Below, one piece after another: positions 1-8,648 of a DNA stretch of 32,743 nucleotides (the stretch's first letter is position 1; every line of letters starts with the position of its first letter). The DNA is taken from assembly GCA_947170465.1 (NCBI GenBank), contig CAMVTS010000025.1, positions 1-32,743 on the forward strand. Reading direction: 5' to 3'. A model generated the notes under the pieces. The model worked only from the letters and a program-made list of their open reading frames with translations, was not told the DNA's origin and did not search any database. The translations under genes and the position numbers were made by a program. The stretch is from an uncultured Clostridia bacterium (GTDB lineage Bacteria; Bacillota; Clostridia; Oscillospirales; Acutalibacteraceae).

Positions 1-574
1 AGACGATCGTGCGGCTTGAAAGCGAAACAACGTAGGTATCCTCGTTGCTCTGCTCGAAAGATCGCCGTACAACAAACAGCTTGCGCTCAAAGTCGATTCC
101 CCGGTTGATTTCCTGCGGTCGGTTGATGAAGCACTGCTCAATGTTCGGCATACATTCCAGCGCCCTGCTGCCTAAAACGGAAGGATCACAGGGAACCTCG
201 CGCCATTTGAGTACCCTTATGCCCTCTTTTTCGGCGATGATCTCAAACATCTTCTTCGCCTGATTGCGACGCAGCTCATTTTGCGGAAAGAAAAACATGC
301 CGACAGCGTAATCTCTTTCTGCCGAAAGGGGTATTTCAAGCTCCTTGGCTGCCTTTTGAAAAAAGCGGTCGGATATCTGCAGGAGAATACCAACGCCGTC
401 GCCGGTTTTTCCCTCCGCGTCCTTACCGGCACGGTGCTCCAGCGTTTCAACAATCGTCAGCGCGTTTTCCACGGTTGTGTGCGATTTGTTACCCTTGATA
501 TTGACAACCGCGCCGATGCCGCAGTTTTCATGTTCAAATTGCTCGCGATAGAGTAGGTTATTTGTGTTTATCAT
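1..574 (-). CDS. gltB: Glutamate synthase large subunit, N-terminal part (runs off left edge)
   Basis: This is the N-terminal glutamine amidotransferase (Ntn-hydrolase) part of ferredoxin/NAD(P)H glutamate synthase, which releases ammonia from glutamine for reductive amination of 2-oxoglutarate. The frame is open from the ATG at 574 to the window edge, 191 codons. The motif NCGIGAVVNIKG places the nucleophilic cysteine at residue 18, so a 17-residue propeptide would be removed. Further family landmarks are LEHRAGKDAEGKTGDGVG and a later PSVLG...QCFINRP stretch. An AAAGGATAG ribosome site precedes the ATG. The gene starts 24 bases after the stop of the NuoG/GltD-like gene, so it is the last visible gene of the NuoE-NuoF-NuoG/GltD operon. 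The family is certain; whether the subunit is the full 1500-residue type cannot be seen here. Confidence 0.93.
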   Translation of the reverse strand, partial: MINTNNLLYREQFEHENCGIGAVVNIKGNKSHTTVENALTIVETLEHRAGKDAEGKTGDGVGILLQISDRFFQKAAKELEIPLSAERDYAVGMFFFPQNELRRNQAKKMFEIIAEKEGIRVLKWREVPCDPSVLGSRALECMPNIEQCFINRPQEINRGIDFERKLFVVRRSFEQSNEDTYVVSLSSRTIV

Positions 575-598
575 TACTATCTATCCTTTCGGAAAGAA

Positions 599-2800
599 TC
601 AGGTTAGTTTTTCAATAAGCTCCTCTCGGCTGAGCTGCATACTCCGTGACAGCTCGTCGTTGGGAATCACCCGAAGTACCTTGCCGTTATAGCGCGATAC
701 AAGCACGCTTACGCGTTTGCCGTCGATCTCGACAAACTCCTCGGTGTATTCTTCATTGAGCGGCACCTGCTTTTGAAGCGTTGATTTTTCGGTCAGCGCA
801 CCTGTCGGACAGAGCGATACGCAGAGTCCGCAGTTGGTGCAGTTCGTCTGATCAAGCGGCAGCGAGAACGCAGGCGAAACATCGGTCTTAAAGCCTCTGC
901 CCATCAAACCGATGGAATGCACGTCCATCACCTCGCGGCAGCTTCTTACGCAGAGTCCGCAGAGAATGCATTTGGCGGTGTTGCGCTCGATAAAGGCGTT
1001 TTCGTCTCTTGTGTATTTCTGCGGCATTTCACCCCGGAATCTCTCGGGGTCGATGTCGTAAAGCTGAGCAACGCCGAGCAGCTTGCACTTGTAATACTCG
1101 CGGCAGCCGCATTCCAGACAACGGCTCGCCTCGGCTTTTGCCTCTTCCTCGGTAAAGCCGAGCGATACCTCGTCAAAATTCTTGTTGCGCACCTCCGGCG
1201 GCAATACCTTGGGCGTAAGGCGGATTTTTAATTCTCTATCAGAATAATCAATAGCTTTTTCGTCGCGCTTACTGATATAGGGCACACGCGTATCGAGCGA
1301 CTGTCCGTTCAGATACGCGTCGACCGCCTTTGCGCAGCGGTCGGCTTCGCCGATGGCTTCAATGGCAATAGACGCGCCGCGATTGGTGGCATCGCCGATG
1401 GCGAATACGCCGTCGATATTGGTGGTGAAGAAGTCGGGATCGGCTTCGATATTGCCGCGGTTATTCAGCGTCAATTCGGAAACATCACCCTGCACCAGCT
1501 TTTGACCGATGGCGAGGATCACGCTGTCAACAGCGATCTCCTCGGTCTTGCCCTCGACCGGCACCGGACTGCGCCTGCCGGAAGCATCGGGTTCGCCCAG
1601 TTCCATGACTTGGAGCGTGATGGAAGTGACCTTGCCGTTTTCGCCGTTGAAGGAGATGGGATTCGTGAGGAACTTGTAGATCACACCCTCTTCCTCCGCC
1701 TCGTCGATTTCGAGCTTGTCTGCCGGCATTTCGTTTCTGGTTCTTCTGTAGACGACGTAAACTTCCTTTGCGCCGAGTCTTACCGCTGTCCGGCAGGCGT
1801 CCATAGCGGTGTTGCCGCCGCCGCAGATCACGACCTTGTCGCCGATTGCGGGAGCGTTGCCGTTGATAACGGCTCTGAGGAAGTCGATGCCGCCGTAAAC
1901 GCCCGCTAATTCCTCGCCCGGGGTACGCATGGAGCTGGACTGCCATGCGCCGACCGCAACAATGACCGCGTCGTTATTTTCTTTCAAAGAATTAATTGTG
2001 AAATCTTTGCCGAGTTTGACGTTGTTGACAAGCTTCACGCCGGATTTCTCTATGAGAGCAATCTCCTGATCGAGAACCTCTTTGGGTAGTCTGTACTGCG
2101 GAATGCCGTAACGGAGCATACCGCCCATCTTGTCCATCATATCGTAGACGGTCACGCTGTGTCCCATGATGTTGAGATAGTAGGCAGCTGTCAGTCCGGC
2201 AGGACCGCCGCCGATGATGGCGACCTTCTTGCCGGTGCGCACCATGATATCGGGAAGATAGCTGTTGGCTTTCAGATCCATATCTGCCGCGAACGCCTTT
2301 AATTGCGCGATGTTGATGGGTTCCTCCACGTTCTTTCTGCGGCAGGCTTTCTCGCAGGGATGCGGACAAACCCTGCCGATCGACGCGGGAAGCGGGATCT
2401 TGTTTTTAATCAGCTTTAAGGCGGATTCATACTCGCCGTTCGCGATCAATCCGACATAGCCCTGACAATCGGTATGTGCCGGACAGTTGAGCTGACAGGG
2501 CGCTACACAGTCGCCGTCATGCGCCGACATCAGCAGCTCCATGGCGACCTTTCGGGACCGGACGACGCGCTCGCTCTCGGTGTTGATCACCATGCCCTCG
2601 CTGACCTTTGCCGAACAGGAGCGCAGCAGCTTGGGGATCCCCTCGGCTTCTACCACGCACAGTCCGCACGCGCCGTAAACCTCCACCGCTTCGTCGTAGC
2701 AAAGGGTGGGAATGTAGATATCGTTCTGCTTTGCCGCTTCTAAAATCGTAGCGCCTTCCGGGGCTGTGATTTGTTTTCCGTTGATTGTAAGATGTATCAT
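599..2800 (-). CDS. NuoG-like/GltD-like fusion: iron-sulfur FAD/NAD(P) oxidoreductase, probable GOGAT small-subunit analogue
   Basis: A 733-residue soluble electron-transfer protein. Residues 1-75 form a [2Fe-2S] ferredoxin domain (Cys34, 45, 48, 62). Next is the NuoG-type Cys/His cluster (His94, Cys98, 102, 106) and the GltD-type cysteines 145, 149, 153. Residues 190-500 are the GltD-like flavoprotein core: FAD motif GGGPAGLTAAYYL near 197, second dinucleotide motif CGGGNTAMDAC near 326, and closing FAD motif VFAIGDATNRG near 465. After a CxxCxC run (561-566), two classical [4Fe-4S] motifs lie at Cys611/614/617/621 and 654/657/660/664. GltD normally has about 480 residues, so both ends are added. 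The SD GGAGGG sits in the 12-base gap after the NuoF-like gene. Placement just before gltB suggests it hands electrons to glutamate synthase; this is inference. Related proteins are also annotated as hydrogenase or formate dehydrogenase subunits. Confidence 0.85.
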   Translation of the reverse strand: MIHLTINGKQITAPEGATILEAAKQNDIYIPTLCYDEAVEVYGACGLCVVEAEGIPKLLRSCSAKVSEGMVINTESERVVRSRKVAMELLMSAHDGDCVAPCQLNCPAHTDCQGYVGLIANGEYESALKLIKNKIPLPASIGRVCPHPCEKACRRKNVEEPINIAQLKAFAADMDLKANSYLPDIMVRTGKKVAIIGGGPAGLTAAYYLNIMGHSVTVYDMMDKMGGMLRYGIPQYRLPKEVLDQEIALIEKSGVKLVNNVKLGKDFTINSLKENNDAVIVAVGAWQSSSMRTPGEELAGVYGGIDFLRAVINGNAPAIGDKVVICGGGNTAMDACRTAVRLGAKEVYVVYRRTRNEMPADKLEIDEAEEEGVIYKFLTNPISFNGENGKVTSITLQVMELGEPDASGRRSPVPVEGKTEEIAVDSVILAIGQKLVQGDVSELTLNNRGNIEADPDFFTTNIDGVFAIGDATNRGASIAIEAIGEADRCAKAVDAYLNGQSLDTRVPYISKRDEKAIDYSDRELKIRLTPKVLPPEVRNKNFDEVSLGFTEEEAKAEASRCLECGCREYYKCKLLGVAQLYDIDPERFRGEMPQKYTRDENAFIERNTAKCILCGLCVRSCREVMDVHSIGLMGRGFKTDVSPAFSLPLDQTNCTNCGLCVSLCPTGALTEKSTLQKQVPLNEEYTEEFVEIDGKRVSVLVSRYNGKVLRVIPNDELSRSMQLSREELIEKLT

Positions 2801-2812
2801 GTTCAGCCCTCC

Positions 2813-4555
2813 TTATTCCTTGACCACCGCGCCGAATTTGCATACCGAGTAGCATTTTCCGCACTTGATGCATTTGGACGTATCAATGGCATGGGGATTT
2901 TTGACCGAGCCGCTGATGGCGTTGACCGGGCAATTTCTCGCGCAGAGCGTACAACCGCGGCATTTGTCGGCAATGATTTTGTATTCGATCAGGTCGCTGC
3001 ACTCGCCGGCAGGACACTTTTTATCGTTGATATGCGCTTCGTACTCGTCGCGGAAATACTTGATGGTGGTGAGTACGGGGTTGGGGGCCGTCTGTCCCAG
3101 ACCGCAGAGAGCGCCGTCCTTGACGGAGTAGCACAGTTCCTCGAGCAGCTCGATGTCGCCCTCTTTGCCCTCGCCCTTGGTGATGCGCTCGAGCATTTCA
3201 AGCATACGCTTAGTGCCGATACGGCAGTGGATGCACTTGCCGCAGCTCTCCTTGGCGGTGAAGTCGAGGAAGAACTTCGCCATGCCGACCATGCAGGTGC
3301 TTTCGTCCATGACGACCATACCGCCGGAGCCCATGATCGCGCCTGTTGCGCCGAGCGCCTTGTAGTCGATCACGGTGTCGATCAGATCGGCAGGGATACA
3401 GCCGCCGGACGGACCGCCCATCTGGACAGCCTTGAAGGGCTTGTCCGTTTTCATACCGCCGCCGATGTCAAAGATCACGTCGCGCAAGGTCTTGCCCATC
3501 GGGATCTCGACAAGTCCGGAACGCCTGACCTTGCCCGTCACGGCAAATACCTTGGTACCCTTTGAGCCTTCTGTGCCCATTGCCGCGAACGCCTCGCCGC
3601 CGTTGTTGATGATCCACGCGACGTTGGCAAAGGTCTCGACGTTATTGATGTTGGAAGGCTTTCTCCAGAAGCCGGACTGCGCCGGGAACGGAGGCTTCAA
3701 CCGCGGCATACCTCTGTGGCCCTCGAGCGATTCGATCAGCGCGGTCTCCTCGCCGCAGACAAAGGCTCCGGCGCCCGCCTTAATCATAAAGTCGCAGGAG
3801 AAGTCAGTGCCGAAGATGTTGCTGCCGATGATGCCGGCTTCGGTTGCCTGCGCGATGGCTTTTTTCAGGCGCTTGATGGCAAGCGGATATTCTGCTCTGA
3901 CGTAGACGACCGCGTGTTTTGCGCCGATCGCGTAGGCGCCGATGAGCATACCCTCAATCAGATTGTGCGGGTCGCTCTCGATAACCGCTCTGTCCATAAA
4001 CGCGCCGGGGTCGCCCTCGTCGGCGTTGCAGATCAGGTACTTTTCCTCTCCTTCACTCTGACGCGCGGCGTTCCACTTGAACCATGTCGGGAAGCCTGCG
4101 CCGCCGCGTCCTGCGAGACCGGAGGTCTTGATGATCTCTATGACGTTTTCGGGCGACATGCCGAGCGCTTTTTTGAGCGCCGTGTAACCGTCCGCGTTGA
4201 TATATGCGCCGATCTCGTCGGGATTGATGATACCGCAGTTGCGCAGCGCAATCCTTGTCTGCTTGGATAAAAACTCGTTGTCCTCGTCGGTGACGATCAG
4301 GCGTTCAACAGAGGATCTATCACCGCTGCTGACGAAGTTTGCAATCGCTTCCGCGTCGTTCTCGCTGACCTTGACAAGTCTTGTCAGATTGTTTTCATCA
4401 TCATAGATATCGACGATCGGCTCTAAATAACACATGCCGATACAGCCGGTGATGCTGATATCCCCGGCGTTCAGATTGGTGTTCAATAATGCTTTTCTTA
4501 CTTTTTCGGCGCCGGCGGCAATTCCGCAGGAGCCCTGTCCGATAACGATCTTCAC
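2813..4555 (-). CDS. NuoF/HydB-like NADH-binding flavoprotein subunit with extra ferredoxin domain
   Basis: A 580-residue NADH:acceptor oxidoreductase subunit. The N-terminal ~85 residues are a thioredoxin-like [2Fe-2S] domain (cysteines in GSCGIAAGA and GCIGMCYLEP). The 51-kDa core follows, with the FMN motif LAGRGGAGFPTWFKW and the NADH-site motif NADEGDPGAFMDR. Then come a SLBB segment and the NuoF [4Fe-4S] motif SCGKCIHCRIG. The C terminus carries two ferredoxin clusters (CRGCTLCARNCP and CIKCGKCYSVC). I chose the GTG start at 4555: it overlaps the upstream stop as GTGA and has GGAGG 8 bases before it. A longer in-frame ATG exists at 4678 but lies inside the NuoE-like gene. The overlap implies translational coupling with NuoE. 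Such subunits serve hydrogenases, formate dehydrogenases and complex I; here the partner appears to be the GltD-like fusion and GltB. Confidence 0.9.
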   Translation of the reverse strand: MKIVIGQGSCGIAAGAEKVRKALLNTNLNAGDISITGCIGMCYLEPIVDIYDDENNLTRLVKVSENDAEAIANFVSSGDRSSVERLIVTDEDNEFLSKQTRIALRNCGIINPDEIGAYINADGYTALKKALGMSPENVIEIIKTSGLAGRGGAGFPTWFKWNAARQSEGEEKYLICNADEGDPGAFMDRAVIESDPHNLIEGMLIGAYAIGAKHAVVYVRAEYPLAIKRLKKAIAQATEAGIIGSNIFGTDFSCDFMIKAGAGAFVCGEETALIESLEGHRGMPRLKPPFPAQSGFWRKPSNINNVETFANVAWIINNGGEAFAAMGTEGSKGTKVFAVTGKVRRSGLVEIPMGKTLRDVIFDIGGGMKTDKPFKAVQMGGPSGGCIPADLIDTVIDYKALGATGAIMGSGGMVVMDESTCMVGMAKFFLDFTAKESCGKCIHCRIGTKRMLEMLERITKGEGKEGDIELLEELCYSVKDGALCGLGQTAPNPVLTTIKYFRDEYEAHINDKKCPAGECSDLIEYKIIADKCRGCTLCARNCPVNAISGSVKNPHAIDTSKCIKCGKCYSVCKFGAVVKE

Positions 4556-5028
4556 TGTGCCGCCTCCCGTAATTCTTTCAGTATCTTTTTCGTCTTGTCG
4601 GGCGTTAAGTTGCCGTAGGTGTCCTCGTTCACCATCATAACCGGAGAGAGTGAGCAGCAGCCGAGACAGGCGACGCATTTCAGTGAGAATAAGCCATCCT
4701 CAGTGGTCTGTCCGTCGTCGATGCCCAGCTCGTCCCTGATGGTCTGCAGGATCAATTCCGAAGAATTGACGTGGCAGGCGGTACCCTGACAGAGCATGAT
4801 CAGGTACTTGCCGACAGGCTCAAAGCGGAACTGGGTGTAAAAGGTTCCGACGCCCATGATCTCGGACGTGGCGATCCCCGTTTTTTCGGAAATCAGCTCT
4901 ATCGCCTCCTTGGGCAGATAGCCGTAAATCTCCTGCGTGTGCTGAAGGATGGTGATCAGGCTACCCTTGACCTCAGCGTATTCGCTGAGAACGCCATCCA
5001 ACAAAGACAGGTTAATCGTATTTTCCAT
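4552..5028 (-). CDS. NuoE-like [2Fe-2S] thioredoxin-fold subunit
   Basis: A 158-residue NuoE/HydC-family protein that carries one [2Fe-2S] cluster and partners with the NuoF-like flavoprotein. The four expected cysteines are present as C80-x4-C85 and C121-x3-C125. The N-terminal helical bundle (LITILQHTQEIYGYLP) and the motif MGVGTFYTQFRF are typical. The ATG at 5028 is preceded by GGAGG at 5036-5040; the longer frame to 5073 lacks a good ribosome site. A second GGAGG stands about 15 bases further upstream. The stop overlaps the NuoF-like GTG start. It is the first gene of the leftward group ending in gltB. No convincing promoter of its own was found between it and gdhA, so readthrough from gdhA past the hairpin at 5066-5103 is likely. 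Confidence 0.92.
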   Translation of the reverse strand: MENTINLSLLDGVLSEYAEVKGSLITILQHTQEIYGYLPKEAIELISEKTGIATSEIMGVGTFYTQFRFEPVGKYLIMLCQGTACHVNSSELILQTIRDELGIDDGQTTEDGLFSLKCVACLGCCSLSPVMMVNEDTYGNLTPDKTKKILKELREAAQ

Positions 5029-5065
5029 TATGTTTCCTCCAAACTTTTCCTCCGTTTTTATAAAA

Positions 5066-5103
5066 AAGCGCACTCTCGCTTTCTTACAAAGGAGAGTGCG
5101 CTT
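5066..5103 (-). terminator. Strong hairpin between gdhA and the NuoE-like gene
   Basis: On the minus strand a perfect 12-bp stem (AAGCGCACTCTC pairing with GAGAGTGCGCTT) encloses a 14-nt loop that can add four more pairs. It is followed by TTTTTTATAAAAA. This is an intrinsic terminator or attenuator 58 bases after the gdhA stop and 38 bases before the NuoE-like start. Unlike the other leaders in this locus it is not preceded by the C-AANGGY-G hexaloop, so antitermination here would have to use something else, or expression depends on partial readthrough. Confidence 0.8.
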
Positions 5104-5160
5104 ATTGACTTATCGGTTAAGCAATCCCCGATGCCGGTCGTACATAACGTTGATAGATGA

Positions 5161-6600
<1,440 letters not shown>

Positions 6601-6609
6601 ACATTCCGC

Positions 6610-6638
6610 ATTATACGCCTATAGAACTTATTTGTCAA
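6610..6638 (-). promoter_or_regulatory. gdhA promoter
   Basis: Minus-strand TTGACA (6633-6638), 17-bp spacer and TATAAT (6610-6615): a full sigma-A consensus. The start point should fall near 6603, directly at the foot of the gdhA leader hexaloop. Confidence 0.9.
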
Positions 6639-6656
6639 TAGTTTTTTTAAATAATC

Positions 6657-8483
6657 TTATTCGACCGTGACGGATTTTGCGAGATTGCGCGGCTTGTCAA
6701 CGTCGTTGCCCTTGTTGACGGAGGTATAGTATGCCAAAAGCTGCATGGGAACCGTGGCGACCATCGGCATGAGCATTTCGCTCAGCTGCGGAACCCGGAT
6801 GAAATAATCCGCCGCCTCGCTGTCGATGTCCGCGTGTTCGTCGCAGATCACAACCGTCATGGCGCCGCGCGCCTTGACCTCCTTGATATTGGAGACCGTT
6901 TTTTCTAATAAAGAATTTTGCGTAGCGACGGCAATCACCGGCATGCCGTCGGTGATCAGGGAGATCGTGCCGTGTTTCAATTCGCCTGCCGCGTAGCTTT
7001 CGGAATGGATATAGCTGATTTCTTTTAGCTTCAGGGAGCCCTCCATCGAGAGCGCATAGTCCAGTCCCCTGCCGATATACAGCAGGCTGTCCGCGCTGAT
7101 CAGCTTGGTCGAGACATACTGGCATTTATCGACGACCGAACTGATGGTTTTTTCGATGACCTGCGGCATGCTGACAAGCTGAGCAGTCAGCTCCCGGCAG
7201 GTCGCTTCGTCGATTTTTCCCTTGGCGAACGCCATTTCAAACGCCAACAGGTACATCACGCTGAGCTGCACCATATACGCCTTTGTCGACGCGACGGCGA
7301 TCTCGGGACCTGCGTGGGTATAGATGACCATGTCCGCTTCTCTGGCGATAGAGCTTCCCTTTACGTTGACGATAGCAAGCGTTTTCGCTCCCGTTTGCTT
7401 CGCCAGCGTCAGCACTGCCTTTGAATCCGCCGTCTCGCCCGACTGGCTGATAATAATGACCAGATCCTTTGGGGTGAGCAACGGATCGCGGTAGCGGAAT
7501 TCGCTGGCGATATCGACCGTGACCGATACGCGCGCGGTCTTTTCGATCACATATTTTCCCACCATTCCGGCGTGCATGGCGGTACCGCAGGCGACGATAA
7601 AGATATTCTGAAACTCTCTCAGCGTTTCGGGCGTGATGCCGCATTCGCTGAGGTTCGGCAGCCCGTTCTCGATACGCGGCGTGAGGGTGGTTTTGACCGC
7701 CGTGGGCTGCTCGTGGATCTCCTTGAGCATGTAATGCGGATAACCGCCCTTTTCCGCGCTGTCCTCGTCCCAGTCGGCGGTGAGCAGCTCCTTTTCGAGC
7801 ATTCTGCCGTGAAGAGAACAGAAGGTTACGCCGCCGTTTTTCAGCACGGCGATCTCACCGTGCTCCAAGAGGTAGTAATCCTTGGTGTATTTGATGACCG
7901 CCGGCACGTCGGACGCGATAAAGACCTCACCGTGTCCCTGCGCGACGATCAGCGGACTTTCACAGCGCACGGCGTAGACCGTTTCGGGACGATCGGCAAA
8001 TACGATACCCAGCGCGAACGAACCGCGCAGCTCGTGCAGCACCTTGCGGATGCAGCGGATGGGGTTGCCGTCGTAATAAAAATCGAGCAGCTGCGCGGCC
8101 ACCTCGGTGTCGGTGTCGGAGAGAAATTCCGTGCGCTCGTTGTCGATCAGAAATTGCTTGAGCTGCTTGTAGTTTTCGATAATGCCGTTGTGCACGATCG
8201 TCACGCGCCGTCCCGAATGGGGATGCGAGTTGACGTCGGACGGTTCGCCGTGAGTCGCCCAGCGCGTATGACCGATGCCGGCGTGTCCTTTCGGCTTGCC
8301 CTCTCTTTTCATTTTATTTTCCAGATCAGTAAGTCTGCCCTTGGTTTTTGCGACGGCGATCTTGCCGTTTTCAAATACGGCGATGCCAGCCGAGTCATAG
8401 CCACGGTATTCCAATTTAGTCAGCGCCGAAACCAGCACGTCCGTGCAGTCGCGGTGACCGACATATCCAACTATTCCACACAT
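6657..8483 (-). CDS. glmS: Glutamine-fructose-6-phosphate aminotransferase (glucosamine-6-phosphate synthase)
   Basis: A 608-residue GlmS, the first enzyme of amino-sugar and cell-wall synthesis, which moves the amide nitrogen of glutamine onto fructose-6-phosphate. The start MCGIVGYVGHRDC exposes the catalytic Cys2. HAGIGHTRWATHGEPS belongs to the glutaminase domain. Two SIS sugar-isomerase domains follow (CGTAMHAGMVGKY; IISQSGETADSKA; SMEGSLKLKEISYIHSE). The C terminus KSVTVE is typical. The ATG at 8483 has GGAG 7 bases upstream. It lies between amt and gdhA with its own promoter and a leader of the same design as the nitrogen genes. This ties glutamine use for cell-wall precursors to the nitrogen regulon; no glmS ribozyme is visible in the short leader. 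Confidence 0.97.
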   Translation of the reverse strand: MCGIVGYVGHRDCTDVLVSALTKLEYRGYDSAGIAVFENGKIAVAKTKGRLTDLENKMKREGKPKGHAGIGHTRWATHGEPSDVNSHPHSGRRVTIVHNGIIENYKQLKQFLIDNERTEFLSDTDTEVAAQLLDFYYDGNPIRCIRKVLHELRGSFALGIVFADRPETVYAVRCESPLIVAQGHGEVFIASDVPAVIKYTKDYYLLEHGEIAVLKNGGVTFCSLHGRMLEKELLTADWDEDSAEKGGYPHYMLKEIHEQPTAVKTTLTPRIENGLPNLSECGITPETLREFQNIFIVACGTAMHAGMVGKYVIEKTARVSVTVDIASEFRYRDPLLTPKDLVIIISQSGETADSKAVLTLAKQTGAKTLAIVNVKGSSIAREADMVIYTHAGPEIAVASTKAYMVQLSVMYLLAFEMAFAKGKIDEATCRELTAQLVSMPQVIEKTISSVVDKCQYVSTKLISADSLLYIGRGLDYALSMEGSLKLKEISYIHSESYAAGELKHGTISLITDGMPVIAVATQNSLLEKTVSNIKEVKARGAMTVVICDEHADIDSEAADYFIRVPQLSEMLMPMVATVPMQLLAYYTSVNKGNDVDKPRNLAKSVTVE

Positions 8484-8500
8484 AATTATTCTCCATTCGA

Positions 8501-8549
8501 AAAAAAGATAAAAGGGCGCCGGAACAAAACGTTCCGACGCCCTTGCCAG
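8501..8549 (-). promoter_or_regulatory. glmS leader: ANTAR-type hexaloop overlapping an intrinsic terminator
   Basis: The RNA can form CTGGC-[AAGGGC]-GTCGG (5 bp including G.U pairs; loop 8539-8544). The loop and 3' strand are also the 5' arm of a terminator at 8512-8544 (AAGGGCG, U.G, CGGAAC, 5-nt loop and complement) followed by TTTTATCTTTTTTT. The predicted start is about 5 nt before the hexaloop stem. Confidence 0.85.
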
Positions 8550-8560
8550 TGAACACCGCT

Positions 8561-8589
8561 ATTATAATCTATCACGGGTGCATTGTCAA
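8561..8589 (-). promoter_or_regulatory. glmS promoter
   Basis: Minus-strand TTGACA (8584-8589), 17-bp spacer, TATAAT (8561-8566). It is a full consensus promoter that would fire directly into the leader attenuator. Confidence 0.9.
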
Positions 8590-8648
8590 GCAAAAGTGCA
8601 ATCCGAAAATAAAACCCTGCGAATGATTGAAGCATCCGCAACCGCAGA

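Noticed and set aside
1..574. Apparent 78-codon minus-strand gene at 217-453 and plus-strand gene at 281-556
   Set aside because: Both are shadows of gltB; the gltB frame is continuous from 574 to the edge with clear family motifs.
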